Shown: piece after piece, positions 1 to 11,537 of the stretch
Layout: the number at the start of each line of letters is the position of its first letter
Position numbering within the stretch: position 1 is the first letter of the stretch
DNA from: Ochotona curzoniae
Lineage: Eukaryota > Chordata > Mammalia > Lagomorpha > Ochotonidae
Assembly: GCF_017591425.1 (NCBI RefSeq)
Contig: NW_024465777.1
Span: 930,001 to 994,000 of the forward strand
Direction of reading: 5' to 3'
DNA: 64,000 nt
Made by a program: the position numbers and the translations under genes
Notes under the pieces: model-generated
What the model was told of the DNA's origin: nothing
Seen by the model: only the letters and a program-made list of their open reading frames with translations
Databases searched by the model: none

Positions 1-1234
1 TGGAGCCTTTGTGTGAGTTAAACCTTTCCAAAGACATTGTAGCAATATGTGATAAAGTTGTACTAAAAAGATTCTTCCATCTGCTAGAGTTGTTACAGTA
101 AATAAACAAATCTACTTTGTGAGATACCTCAGTCCTGCCTTAGGTGTGCTGTCCTTGAATACACAATTTGCAGTTTATAGCAGAATTGTGCTGCAGTGAC
201 GGTTACTCTTCATTGTGTTTCAGCAGAGTACAGTAAGATGGCTGAGTGGGGAGACGCCGTGTAGCCCTTTTTATGTTCATATGCTGCACACAGAAGCGCA
301 GATGGCTGCTTTCATCTCGCTGTGCTGCACATGGCAAGAGTTGTGCAGCTGCGGACTAGCCAAACTTGGCTTTAGAGTTCACACGGCTGGCCTCACTGCC
401 TGGTCTTGTTAGATCCAGCAGTGTATCTTCGGTCTTCGTCTGCAGCTTTCCCGCCTATGGCTGTGTACTGCTTTTCTCTACTTAGTGTTTGCCTAGAAGC
501 TTTTTCCAATCTTGCTACTTTCAGGCAGTTTGAGTGTAAGAGCTAGCTTGTGATAGAACCTTTATATTTTGGTTAAATTAGATCTTTGTCAGAAGCAAAT
601 CAGTGAGTCAGTAAAGCCCTGTGTTGCAGGGAAAGCAAGTGAGACCGGTCTAAGGAAGAATGGCAGGAGATTTCAGAGCACTTCACTGAGGAGTGGGTCA
701 GGGTGGCAGGACAGCCCTGAGTTTATTACGTAGGTGATTCCTCCCATGCAGAGCAGTGCCCTGTGAACTTTGGTTCATTGCTACACTGTTCTGTGAAAAA
801 CAAGTGACAGGTCTTCAAGTCAAAGGTAAGAGCAGTTTATCTCATGTGACCTTTTTCTGACAGTGTGCAGCTGTGCTTCAGCCACATACCTTTGGGCAGG
901 TAGCTTTCACTTTCCTGTCCTCTGTGTAATTATTAACCTACAAGGTGGGGGCCCAATCAACAGTTACATGGGGAGGGCTTTAAGAAAGAAATCCCATGAG
1001 ATTCTGAATCTGTAAATATGGATTAGGCCTTGGAAATCAGTCTTACATTTCAAAGTTTTGTGAATTCCAATTAGCTGTGTTTTCAGGACCAGTGCATACC
1101 CTGGTGACACAGCCCTTACATTTTTGAAAAGCTTTATTTGTGAATATAATGAAAATGATTCCTGGGGTCTTTTAACATGTTTGCATATAAAAGGGTCTAG
1201 TTGTATCACTGAAGTGTTTTTCAAGGTTTGGTTT
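1..1234. other. noncoding, unique-looking sequence
   Basis: A/T-rich sequence with no supported reading frame or recognised repeat. It could be the tail or downstream flank of the CDC42 gene expected by synteny. Short open frames are not convincing. Confidence 0.5.
101..106 (+). terminator. possible poly(A) signal AATAAA, perhaps CDC42 3' end
   Basis: AATAAA stands in A/T-rich DNA and is followed within 20-60 bases by G/T-rich sequence, as at a real 3' end. In mammals CDC42 lies on this side of WNT4, transcribed toward it, at about this distance. No CDC42 coding sequence is in the window, so the link is synteny-based inference only. Confidence 0.25.
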
Positions 1235-1500
1235 TGTTTTGCTTTGCTTTTAATTTGAAAAGCAGAGAGAGATCTCGCCCCTAAATGCCTGCATTGTGCA
1301 GTGCTGGGCATGGCCAAACCAGGAGCCACGTGGGCTGCAGGAGCCCCAGCACTTGAACCGTCTTTGCTGCCTTTGTGCTCACAGTAACGGGAAGCTGGAT
1401 CAAAAGTGAAGCAGCCAGGACTCAGACCAATACTCCAGTGTGGGATTGGGGCGTTAGAAGTGGCAGCTAAAGCACCGCACCGTAATACATGTCTCTTCAC
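1235..1500 (-). mobile_element. old CSINE-type SINE
   Basis: Diverged copy. The tail side is at left (gcttttaatttgaaaagcagagagag), then the cttgaaccgtctttgctgcc and gcagccaggactcagacc blocks. Confidence 0.65.
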
Positions 1501-1557
1501 TGGATTTTGCACTGAAAATCCCATGTCAAGTGTCGGGTACACTTTTTTGTTGTCGTT

Positions 1558-1845
1558 GTTTAAGATTTATTTTTGTTTGAATGATTTTACAGAGTAGTAG
1601 TCACACAGGGAGAGGTTTTCCGTCTGCTTGCCCACTCACCAATGGCCATAGCAGGCAGGGCTGAGCCAGTCCGAAGCCAGAAGCCAGGAGCTTCTGGGTC
1701 TCATGTGGGTGCTGGGACTCGAGGCCTTGAGCCATCCTCCTCTGCTTTTCCAAGCCATAAGCAGGGAGTTGTATTGGAAGTGTAGCAACTGGGACCTGAA
1801 TTGATGCCCTGAGCATGCTGCGTGCATGCCCACACCACAAAATGC
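1558..1845 (-). mobile_element. CSINE-type SINE
   Basis: The left end has the taagatttatttttgtttga tail. The body has gaagccaggagcttctgggt and agccataagcagggagttg. It ends with the gcatgcccacaccac head. Confidence 0.8.
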
Positions 1846-1904
1846 TTAACTTCCTACAGCATCTTACTGTCCCCATGTTTTCATTTATTTATTTGTTTGT
1901 TTAT

Positions 1905-2205
1905 TTCCTTCAAAATTTATTTTATTCAAAGGCAGAGTTACAGAGAGCCACAAGACAGGTCTTTCATCTTATGGTTCACTTTACACATGGCAGTGATGGC
2001 TGAGGATGGCCCATGGCCAGAGCCTGAAGTTTCATCTGAGTCTCCCATGAGGGTGCAGGGAGGCCAGGCACTTGGTCAACCCTCTGCTGCTTTCTCAGGC
2101 CATTAGCAGGGAGCTGGGTCTCCAGTGGAGCAGCCAGGACTCAAACTGGAGCCCTGCTGGGTGTCAACTCCACAGGGTGGATGAGTGTGCTGCACCATCA
2201 GCACC
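1905..2205 (-). mobile_element. CSINE-type SINE, diverged
   Basis: The tail aaaatttattttattcaaag is at left, then catgagggtgcaggga and ccattagcagggagctggg. The three elements from 1.2 to 2.2 kb lie nearly end to end in the same orientation. Confidence 0.8.
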
Positions 2206-2378
2206 ATCAGCATAGAACCTGGAGCCAATGGGAGAAAGGTCCCCTAAAAGAGTGCATTGAAGAAGGACTGTTAGTCACACGGTGAGAGGGCCATTCCCCA
2301 GCTGCTGAGGATCATGCAAGAAATGGAACATGGTCTTTGATGAAATAATTGCTGTGTTTATTGGACTCTTACACTGTG

Positions 2379-2605
2379 TTGTTTATTTGAAAGAATGATG
2401 AAAGAGACAAGACAGATACCCTCCATGCACTGATTCGTACACGGTGTGTGCAGGAGCTAAAACTCCATCTGTGTCTCCCGTGTGGGTGACAGGGACCCAA
2501 GTACTGGGACCGTCTTCCTCAGCTTTTCTAGATGCATTAGCAGGGATCTGGGTTGGAAGCTTGTTTTTACAGGTAGCAACTTAGGTACTGTGCCACAACG
2601 CCTAA
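2379..2605 (-). mobile_element. old CSINE-type SINE fragment
   Basis: gtttatttgaaagaatgatg at left, then tgtctcccgtgtgggtgac and gcattagcagggatctggg. It is internally shortened. Confidence 0.7.
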
Positions 2606-3237
2606 GGAAGTGGTTGCCTGTAGCATGAGGGAATGACGTGCTGTTTTCCTTTGTGTGGCTTTTGAGAATCCTGAGGTGCTATCACCTGTTGTTCCATTTG
2701 ATTTTTTTAATTGGTGTGTACTTTATACCTGGCACTCTTGTAAGCCCTTCTGTGACTTACTCATTCTTGACAGCACTCAGTGTTTTTAGTTTATTAACTG
2801 ATCTGTGTATGTAACTTATCCAGGATTTCAGAACTAGTGAATGAAGGAACTGGGATCTAATTTTGGTAGTCTGTGCTGAGCTGCCACCCGTCTCTTTTAC
2901 TTAAACCCTGTTGCATGTTCCAGCCTTTGAGTTGGACAGAGCAGGGTTTTTCTGGTGAGAAAGCTGGACCTTTGTGTCTAACTAAGGTGTAGTGGACAGA
3001 AGCCGACTCAGAAACCTCTGTCTTCAACTTGACCCAAATACAGCGAGGCAGCTGGCACTAACCTCATTTCACCAATGTGCTTTCGAGTTTAGGAAGTAGA
3101 CTCGTGACCATCAACTCATGTTTGTATTAGTAAATTGACATATTGACCTGAGTGAGTACAACCCTGAGCCAGATGGTGTCTTTGGTAAAATGGCGAGAGT
3201 GAAGCCAAACACCTTGCATTGTGGTATTATATAGAAT
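2606..3237. other. noncoding; possible MIR trace
   Basis: No gene. Around 2770-2880 there are weak MIR-like words (aacttatccaggatttcag). Otherwise nothing is recognised. Confidence 0.4.
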
Positions 3238-3247
3238 GTGCATAAGC

Positions 3248-3584
3248 CTTTTTTTTTTTTTTAAGATTTATTTATTTATTGGAAAGTCAGATATACAGAG
3301 AGGAGAAGAGACAGTGAGAAAGATCTTCCGTCTGATGATTCACTCCCCAGGTGAGCGCAACAGCCGATGCTGTGCTGATCTGAAGCCAGGATCCAGGAAC
3401 TTCTTCCAGGTCTCCCACACGGGTGCAGGGTTCCAAAGCTTTGGGCCGTCCTCGACTGCTTTCCCAGGCCACAAGCAGGGAGCTGGATGGGAAGTGGGGC
3501 TGCCGGGATTAGAACCTGCGCTCATATGGGATCCCAGCGCATTCAAGGCGAGGACTTTAGCTGCTAGGCCATGCTGCCAGGCCC
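3248..3584 (-). mobile_element. young full-length CSINE with target site duplication
   Basis: T-run and aagatttatttatttattgg at left, intact body, and tRNA-like head ctgctaggccatgctgccag. It is flanked by the direct repeat gtgcataagc (3238-3247 and 3585-3594), showing retrotransposition. One of the least diverged copies in the window. Confidence 0.95.
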
Positions 3585-3594
3585 GTGCATAAGC

Positions 3595-4680
3595 TTTAAA
3601 CTTGGGTTTGTCTGGGCTGCTAACTTGGTCTCTGACTTTAGCAAGTGACTTGAGCCTGATTCTTGAACACTGCTCCGTATCTGTCTGAACATTTCGAGAG
3701 GTCCCATGGTTTGAGATGTATAAAGCACGCAGCCAAGGGCCTGATGAGTCGGAGGTGCTTGGCTGTAAACAGGGTAGCCATGATGTCGCCCATGCCCCAA
3801 CTGGGATTCTCCTGGTTGGATCAAGCCAGGACAGGATCTGTGGGTGCCAGGAGTGGGTGGAGCCTAAGAGCATGTTGTCCTCCCTTAGTCTCATCTCACC
3901 AGCTCCCTGGGGCTGGAAATGGCTGGGACTGCAGACCCATGAAGGAGCCGCAGCGCTAGCTTATCACCTTCCCTTGTAAAGCTGTGCTGGGTTGCCCCGA
4001 TTTGGGGCCTGATTCTAAAGCTTCCACTCCTGAAAGAACTAAGCTCTTCTTCCTAACTTGAGGACTTCTCAGTTGTGTCGGAGTCAGAGGTGTTAGGGAC
4101 TGACTGCCTGCACCAGCAGTTTGTGGAGTGTGGGCAGGGTCACTGGCCTCATGGGAGGACTTCACCGGTGGATGCCAAATTGGTGGCCGTTTCCCTGCTA
4201 GCAACCGGAAAGCCACCTTGTCGTGGATGGATCCCCGGTTACTCTAAGGACCATCTCTGCTTAGCACCAGCCTCCCGATAGGACCTGAGTCCTGGCAAAT
4301 ACAGTGTCACTAACCAAGCCCTCTTTCTGCTGTTAGCTTGCGTTACAGTGTTTCATGTTTTCTATTCATTGCTCCTGTAATAGTAGTAAAATTGCTGAAA
4401 CAAGCTCTGGATTGGGAATTGGAGGCACAGGCTCTAACTAGGGCTTCAGAGTTTTCTTGGATAAGCTACTGTACCTCTTTGGGTCTTCGTTTCCACGTGT
4501 GTAAATAAATTGGCTTTCTATTCTTTTTCAGTTTATGGCTTTTTGACAGCATGCCTCTCTTTTTCTAAGCACAATCTTCAGTAGAATCCCAGAAACAGTA
4601 CAGGTATCATGTGAAACATTGTGTTTGCTAGCTAGCCCAGCAGTTGTTTTGTTTTGTTTTGTTTGATGCCCACCCACCCC
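3595..4680. other. noncoding spacer
   Basis: No gene is seen. A MIR-like fragment lies at about 4400-4520, and TGTTTTG repeats stand just before the next SINE. Confidence 0.5.
4400..4520 (+). repeat. MIR-like fragment
   Basis: Order of words fits MIR: ttggataagctactgtacct, then gggtcttcgtttcca. Diverged. Confidence 0.4.
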
Positions 4681-4996
4681 CTTTTTTTAAAGAGTTATTT
4701 ATTTTTTATTGGAAAGGCAGATATACAGAGAGGAAGATCTTCCATCTAATGGTTTATTCCTCAAGCGGCTGCAAAGGCTGGAGTTGAGCCAATCCAAAGC
4801 CAGGGGCCAGAAGCTTCTTCCAGATCTCCCACATGGGTGCAAGGTCCCAGGGTTTTGGGCCATCCTCCACTGCTTTTCCCAGGCCACAAGCAGGGAGCTG
4901 AATGGGAAGCGGAGTGCCAGGATTAGAACTGGCACCCACATGGGATCCCGGCATGTTCAAGGTGAGGACTTAAACCACTAGGCTATCGCACTCTTC
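4681..4996 (-). mobile_element. CSINE, young
   Basis: T-run and tatttattttttattgg at left, agcttcttccagatctccca, ccacaagcagggagctga, gatcccggcatgttcaagg, and the head ccactaggctatcgca. Confidence 0.93.
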
Positions 4997-5008
4997 CCCC
5001 CTCCCGCC

Positions 5009-5333
5009 CTTAAGATTTATATATTTATTTGAAAGGCAGAGTTACAGTGAGAGAGGGAGAGGGAAAGACAAGATCTTCTGTCTACTTGTTCACCTCCCAA
5101 GTGGCTGCAATAGCCAGGTCTCGGCTGAGCTAAAGCCTGGAGTCCAGAATACCACCCAGATCTCTTACAAGGGTGGCAGGGGCTGAGTACTTGGGTCCTC
5201 CTTTGCTGCCTTCCCGGAAATATTAGTAGGTGCTGGAACAGAACGTGAGCATCTGGGATTTGAACCAGTATGCAAATGGGATACTAGGTTCACAGGCAGT
5301 GGCTTAACCTGTTGTACCATAACATCATCCCCA
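5009..5333 (-). mobile_element. CSINE, older subfamily
   Basis: aagatttatatatttatttg at left, gaaaggcagagttacagtg, and a long GA-rich segment. Head end cttaacctgttgtaccataa. It stands only 12 bases from the preceding SINE, same orientation, but is clearly older. Confidence 0.88.
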
Positions 5334-6117
5334 GGTCTAGCAGTTTCACTCCCCTTGCTATATCATTGTCCCAAAGAGACAAGCACTGTGTGCGACCCTG
5401 GGGAGCCTCTAGGGACTGCCAGGAGATTTGAACTCTTAAAATTTCTGTAGCCTCTGACAGTCCTAACATCCATTTGAGAGGTTTTAAGTTTGGTTCTATG
5501 TTAATGTTTTGTTTGTTAAGTGAGCACGCTGACCTGGATTTTGCTTGTTGATAAATCAGACTTGATTTTATCCCTAAAAGAGAAATGGTGGAGGCACTGC
5601 ATTTCTGTTTTAGGGATCTTCCTGTACCAGTAGGATCCAAGCATAAAAGGAACGCCATGGTAAAATGTTGCTAAGGTGTGCCTGTCTTTGTAAGTGCTCG
5701 GGGGTCCCTGGGTATGAAGTAGATGGAGCATTAGTTGCCACTTACGTGTAAGGAATCCTTCCAGAGCCAGTTCTACATACAACTATTTAATTTTAAAGAG
5801 AAATAGTACTGAACAGTAGAAAGAGCATGCACACTTTGGAGTATTTGAGTGAATTATGCTAGTTTTTGAGTCTTGATTGGCACATCTGTGAAAATTGAGC
5901 CAATAATACTTGGTAACCTTTGGTAGGACTTTATGCCAGGGAATCATCTGTCTTCCCCTTCCTCCAGTGACAGGCTGGGCATAGCTTAGTCGGTCAGGAA
6001 ATGCTCTCGCAGCATCTCATTTTATAATGTTAGTAAATCGCCTGCTGGGATTTATTCTCGCTTAGGTGTGCATTCCCTTCGGGACGCTGGTCTGTGTCTT
6101 GTCCATTTCGCAACAGT
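5334..6117. other. noncoding spacer
   Basis: No gene is seen. A MIR-like fragment covers about 5808-5950. Confidence 0.5.
5808..5950 (+). repeat. MIR-like fragment
   Basis: agtagaaagagcatgcacac followed by gattggcacatctgtgaaaa and aatacttggtaacct, in MIR order. Confidence 0.4.
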
Positions 6118-6340
6118 CAGTGTAGTATCATGATTAGGAGCAGGGACTCAAGAGCCAGACTTTCTAGGTTGGAATCTCAGCTCCGTTGTTTACCAGCCAT
6201 GTGATCTTGGGCAAGTTTATGACCTTGGATGTCTTGGATGTTTTCCTTGAGAGGCTGGTAGCAGTAAATGCCTCCTGCGGGTTTGGGGAGGGTTAGACGA
6301 GTTCATATGTGTATTGTGCTACAAACAGTGTTTGGCTGTT
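6118..6340 (+). repeat. MIR element
   Basis: Clear MIR core: gagccagactttctaggttg, then catgtgatcttgggcaag, and a distal cagtgtttggc. An ancient tRNA-derived mammalian SINE. Confidence 0.75.
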
Positions 6341-7754
6341 GATTGTTAGCTGCTGTGTGCTCTGACACCAAACAGTCCCCTGTGGCTGCTAGACTTAGGC
6401 ATTTCCTGGAGGCCACGTTTAGTAGTTGCGATGAGCAGGGGATGCAGTTCAGAAATCCGTCAAGCGATCCCGGCAGTATTTCTAATGAGCCCTCAAGTCC
6501 CTCTGGGTAAGACCCCAGTCTATGCTGAGGCCTGTGTTTCCTCCATGAAAATAATGACCAGGATTTCACATTTGCACAGTGTTGTACATTCTTTCAGTTT
6601 ATCCCACCATCTCTGGGAGGTAGGCAGGCCAGGAGTGGTAATTCATTATGTTTTAAAATAACGGTATGAGCTGTGGGAAGGGAAACCGTTCGCTTGGGTT
6701 TGCATAGCTGTTTAGTGACCAGCCCTTTCTTTTTTTTTTAGTTTTAAGTTAACGTGATTCTGCTCTGCTTTAGTGGGGTTCCAGGGGAGTGTAACTTTGA
6801 GGTTGCCAAGGATTAAGCCAGGGATCCTGGCCATGGGGTTGGAGGGTGGTGACCAGTGTCTTGCTGGCCCACATAGTTCTTAGAACAGCTAATGGTGCCC
6901 GGGCCTGGGGCCTGCAGTGGTGCTGGCACACCCCTGGGCACAGAAGTGAGGGCGGAGGAAGCAGCATGGCTGGCCTCAGGGAGGGTGGTTGGTGGTGGGA
7001 ACACTGTGATCATTTGTCAGTAGCGAGTTTTCATCCCGCTGCGTCCAGGGATCGCTGCCCACAGTGACTTCCACCCACAGCGCTTACTGTGCGCTGCCTT
7101 GGTGGTTATTGTGTAGTTCCTGCACCTACACAACACCCACTGCTGTCCATTATTGTGTTGACGTAACGAAGAAGTAGCCATTGTCTACCATGAGCGGAGT
7201 GACCAAGGCAAACTTTTTCACACCTATGGAGCTTATGTTCTAGTCCCTACGAGAATGTACTAGAAAGCAAAACACATGACCTGTCAGAGATGCTGGACAG
7301 TGTCCTGGAGATGACAGAACAGACCCCCATGCTGCTGTTAATTCTTAAATCTGCGACAGTAGGTCCTTCAAAATCTTCTAAGGCCAAAAAGGGGAGGAAA
7401 TTGCTCCTCAAAATTCTAGGTTTTTATGACCCAGAATTCGTTAAAGAGCAACAAGATGTTTATATTATTGTATATTTCTCCTGTCTTAAATATATTATAA
7501 TCTTCAAAGCATCTAATGCACTTCAGGGAATCTTTGACACTGGCATAAAAGTTCTAGGGTGTTCCCATAGGAAAAAAAAAAAAAAAAAGAACTGAAGCTA
7601 AGTAGGAGAGAGGCCAGTGACACGGTGAAAGTTCAGCAAGGGCCCAGTCTGACCCCAACATTTCATTCTGTTTTCTGGTTACAAGTGTCTTTTCTACCTT
7701 GTTTAAATGCCTTGTTGTAACAACAACAATAATAACAGCAGTAATAGCAATAAT
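6341..7754. other. noncoding spacer with an A-run and CAA/AAT-rich patch
   Basis: No gene is seen. There is a pure run of 17 A at 7572-7588 and a CAA/TAA-rich patch at 7719-7752 that abuts the next SINE. L2-like words (atggagcttatgttctagt) occur near 7227. Confidence 0.45.
7572..7588. repeat. (A)17 tract
   Basis: Seventeen A in a row. It could be the tail of an unrecognised retrocopy, but no recognisable source gene precedes it and no target duplication is evident. Confidence 0.8.
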
Positions 7755-8072
7755 ATGTATTTATTTGAAAGAGTTACCGTGAGACAAAAGAGGGATCTGT
7801 CCACTGGTTCACACACACCTCCCCCCTCATGCCTTGCAAGATGGTTGCAGCAGCCAGGGCTGGGCCAAGCCAGAGCCAGTGAACTGAAACTCCATCTCAG
7901 TCCCGCATGGGTTGCAGGAACGCAGCACTTGGGCCGCCCTCTGCTACTTTTCCCATGCCATTAGCAAGGAGTAGTTTGGCAGGAGGAGCAGCTAAGACAT
8001 GAGCCTCTGTCCATAGGGGATGCTGGTGTTGCTGGCAGTGACTTTACCTACTATGCCACAGTACCAGCCCCT
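7755..8072 (-). mobile_element. CSINE, older
   Basis: tatgtatttatttgaaagag at left, ccactggttcac, ccattagcaaggagt, and the head ctatgccacagtaccagccc. Confidence 0.88.
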
Positions 8073-8699
8073 GTATTACTTGCTTTTTAGCTGTTAGTGA
8101 CGACAGGCTTTACGGGAAAGTCTTTGTGTTTTGTAGAGGTCTAAAATTACTGCTCGTTTGCCATTTTATGCAAGAAAGGTGGCTGCCAGCTCAAGTCATA
8201 CAAAGCACGTTAGTGGCAGAACCAGCCTCAGTCGTGTGCACCAGGAGTCACAGAGCAGAAGACTGAACATGCCGAAAAGACTCAGCAATTCTCGCTAGTG
8301 AAAAGTGGCAGAATTTAGTCTTTAATAAATTATGAGAAACAACAACTTTGCAAACTGGTGTTTAGGTTGTAGAATGAGATGCGACTGTCTGGTAGGGCTT
8401 CTCGAAGAGACAAGTTCTTAAACCAGAGCTCAGGAGAGAGCATGTTCCTTGCAGTGGCCTGTGTCATTAAACATTAGCCTCAACTGACAGAATTATTTCC
8501 ATAGTGTAATTAAAGCACCCACCTACTCATCATGGTGTTACAGAAAATGTAGGCAGAGTAGTGAAGTAAGTTGTCCAAAACAAAGCCTGTAAATGATAAA
8601 GACCACAACTCAGTTCTAGATCTCTTCTGATTCCAAAGTTTGTGTGTTTTCCACAATCCTTGCTGCCAAAAATGAGTGAACATCCTCTCAGGGGCTGAA
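8073..8699. other. noncoding spacer
   Basis: No gene and no recognised repeat. Confidence 0.4.
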
Positions 8700-8967
8700 G
8701 TCCTACTAGAGAGACAGAGCAGTCTTCCATCCACTGGCTCACTCCCCAAGTAGCCGCAATGACCAGAGCTGAGCTGATCAGAAGCCAGGAGCTTCTTCCA
8801 GGTCTCCCAGGCACCTGCAGGGTGCCAGGTCTTTGGGCCATTCTCTACTGCTTTCCCAGGCCCCAAAATCAGGGAGCTGGATGGAAGTGGAATACAAACT
8901 GGTGCCCATATGGGATCCTGGCGGTTACAAAGTAAGGATTTAGCCATTGGGCTGTCCCGCCAGGCCC
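8700..8967 (-). mobile_element. CSINE, 3'-shortened
   Basis: Body and head are present (gaagccaggagcttcttcca; gtgcccatatgggatcctgg; ctgtcccgccaggccc) but the A/T tail is missing at left. Confidence 0.9.
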
Positions 8968-9177
8968 TGGAGTTGTACTTAAGGAGAACATCTGTGAAAG
9001 GAAGGTTTGGGAAGCATCTGGCACAGACAGAAGCTACTGTAGGTGCAGAGGGTGCTCATGTTGTGACTTGATGGGATTGGCAGTGACCGTGGTAGGCAAC
9101 TTGCTCAGGTAACAGCTGGCTGGTCCTTGGAGGCTGCTTAGATCACTCCTCAGCCTCCTGGTGGGTTGGTGAAGTAG

Positions 9178-9560
9178 AACAGTTTTATTGGGGTGTAACT
9201 CATGTACTACACAGATTATGTGCTTAAGGTGTGCAAGTTAACCTTAGAGCATTGTCATCTCAGGAAGAAACCTCATAGCCCTGAGGGCTCCGCCCCAGCC
9301 CCTTAGCCGATCCTGCTGAGGCCTCAGTAACCGCACGTTCATCCTCTGTCTGTAGATCGCCCTCTTCTGGACATTGCTCGTTGGAGTCCTAATGCAGTTT
9401 TTGTGACAGCTTGTGTCATTATTTCATTCCTTTTTATGATGTTGTCTCCCAAGGGTGGAGTGTCACAGTTTGTTTCTTCATCCTTCAGTTGATGTGTTGC
9501 AACACCTTTTGGCTGTTACGGCTAATATCCCAGTGGACATTTGGGTACATGTGTTTCAGT
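9178..9560 (-). mobile_element. ancient L1 3'-end fragment
   Basis: agttttattggggtgtaact near the left edge matches the reverse complement of the 3' end of old mammalian L1. Downstream are tcattcctttttatgatgt, cacagtttgtttcttcatcc, and gacatttgggtacatgtg, all standard L1M 3' UTR words. No coding capacity. Confidence 0.65.
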
Positions 9561-9600
9561 GGCCTCTTATTTTTTAAAATTCAATTTCTTAAACTTCATT

Positions 9601-9904
9601 TTTTAAAACAATTTATTTATTCTATTGGAAAGTCAGATCTACAAAGAGGAGAGACAAAAAGATCTTCCATCCACTTGTTCACTCCCCAAGTGACTGCTGT
9701 GGCCAGAGCTGAGCTGATCTAAAGCCAGGAACCAGGAGCTTCTTCTGGGTCTCCTACGCAAGCACAGGGTCCCAAGGCTTTTGGGCCATCCTTTACTGGG
9801 TGAGAGCTGGATGGGAGGGGGAGCAGCCAGGATACAAGCTGGTGCCCATATGGGATCCTGGTGCATGCAAGGCAAGGATTTAGCCACTAGGCTATCACAC
9901 CAGG
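9601..9904 (-). mobile_element. CSINE
   Basis: acaatttatttattctattg at left, ccacttgttcactccccaag, gtgcccatatgggatcctgg, and head cactaggctatcacaccagg. It lies just right of the L1 fragment. Confidence 0.92.
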
Positions 9905-11394
9905 CCCAGCCTCGATTTTTACACAGAGCTCTTGAGTCAAGTAGCTTGGCCGATTTTCAGTGCTGTATTGTTTGCTGGGGGAGTCTAGGTGTAGGAGGTG
10001 GGAGACCAGCTGTGAAGAGCTTTGAGCACGAAGGATTCATGGGAAAATGGAAGTTATCTTTAGCCTTGGGACTTCTGACCCTTCAGGAGGAGTAATACAG
10101 TGTAAAGAGAGTGAACTTGGATATCACATTTTCTGCTGACCCTCTGATGACGTGTAATTAAAGCACCCACCTGTACCTGGTTGTGTACCCTCAGAGGGAA
10201 TACAGAGGAGACCATGGCTAAGTGGCCTTGTAGTGAGCCTGTAATGATCCAGAGTAGCCACTAGATGGCAGAGGTGCAGCAAGAAACGTGGCTGGTGTGC
10301 ACCTGGGGCTTAGCAAGTTTGCTTGAGTTTCTTTTCCTCATTGCCCCTGAGAAGAGAGACCAGAACCCGAGATTACTGGGCAATTCTCCCTGCCGACAGA
10401 GTGCGCAGCCTGAGAATGTATCCTGTGCTTCCATTTCTGAGTTCCCTACCCTTCAAAGCCAGAGATCTTGCTTTACATCTCTCACCAAAACCTGAATTGC
10501 CCTGGTTCCCATGAAACTGCGTGCTTTTTCATCAACCTCCAGCCAACTGGCAGTCTTTATTGTCTCTTTCTCCGGCTGGGCCTCGAATCCGGCATTGGTG
10601 CAGATTCTGTCATGGGGGAACCTGCGAACTGTATAGATGGATTTCATTGCTATATGCGGCATCCCTCTTGGGAGTAGTGAAATGTGCTTGTGTGGGCGGG
10701 GACACTGATAACTTTGGTATTTCAGGGTTCAAGAGAGGCTTGGGCTAGTTACAGTGTGCAGAAGGAGAGCCCTCCTCTTCCGAGGTCTCTGGGGCCATTG
10801 AACCAGAGAACCTGCCAGTTCCCATACAGGTCTTAGCCTGGATGGCCAGAGGGCCAGAGGGGCAGGGGTAGGGAAGGAGAGTGTTTTGTTTTTCTCTGTG
10901 TTATTCAGGAAGGATTTCCACTATTGGCTTTCTTCAGACCTTTTGCTTTCAAGGAAGGTAGTTGTGTTTCCAGCAGTGGAGCCTCTTCTGTTTGCAGAGG
11001 TCTGTGAGCGGATAGAAAAGGCAGGTGACTGAGGGGTGGGTTGTTAGTGCCCTGCAGTGGGCAGTATGGAGAGAGCCTGTGGCCACAGGTCACATGTGCA
11101 TGACTGAATTAGATGGGGGTCAAGACACAGTGCTGAAACTGCGCTGCGCCTTAGGCCGGAAGCAGGACCTCAGAGCTCTGCCACAGCAGGCCTCAGTGCC
11201 GTGGCAGCAGGGGGTTCTGGTCTCACACTGTGCTGACCTTACATCTTGGTCACTTTCTCTTAGGTATGTTTGAGCCTCTTCTTGTACTCCATGTAGTTGT
11301 GCGCATACCATTATGGATTCAGATGTTTGAAGAGCAGGAATGCAGAAGAAACCAACAGGGAAAAGAGATACATGGGTCATAATATCACCAATTT
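9905..11394. other. noncoding spacer containing a CTCF-like motif
   Basis: No gene is seen. SINEs stop here. A CTCF core match is at 10258-10271. Confidence 0.5.
10258..10271 (+). promoter_or_regulatory. candidate CTCF binding motif
   Basis: CCACTAGATGGCAG fits the CTCF core CCASYAGRKGGCR at every position. It lies between WNT4 and the SINE-rich left flank, where a domain boundary toward CDC42 would be sensible. Binding itself is not shown. Confidence 0.5.
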
Positions 11395-11520
11395 ATACAG
11401 TTGCCGAGAACACACTTTTATATTCATTATCATAAAAGCCTGAACAGGTGTTTATCTTACAGTAAGGAAACTGGCTTAGAGTCGAGCTTCTCCCAAGTTT
11501 CACAGATTGAATCCTAGTCT
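11395..11520 (-). repeat. MIR-like fragment
   Basis: atcttacagtaaggaaactg followed by ccaagtttcacagattga, in reversed MIR order. Diverged. Confidence 0.4.
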
Positions 11521-11537
11521 GTTGTTGAGTCTTAGGC

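Noticed and set aside
1..600. CDC42 last coding exon
   Set aside because: No sequence encoding a CDC42 C-terminus is visible; only a possible 3' UTR end by synteny.
7290..7595. 101-codon frame ending in a Lys run, possible retrogene
   Set aside because: The lysines come from a 17-A run; no similarity to a known protein and no target duplication.
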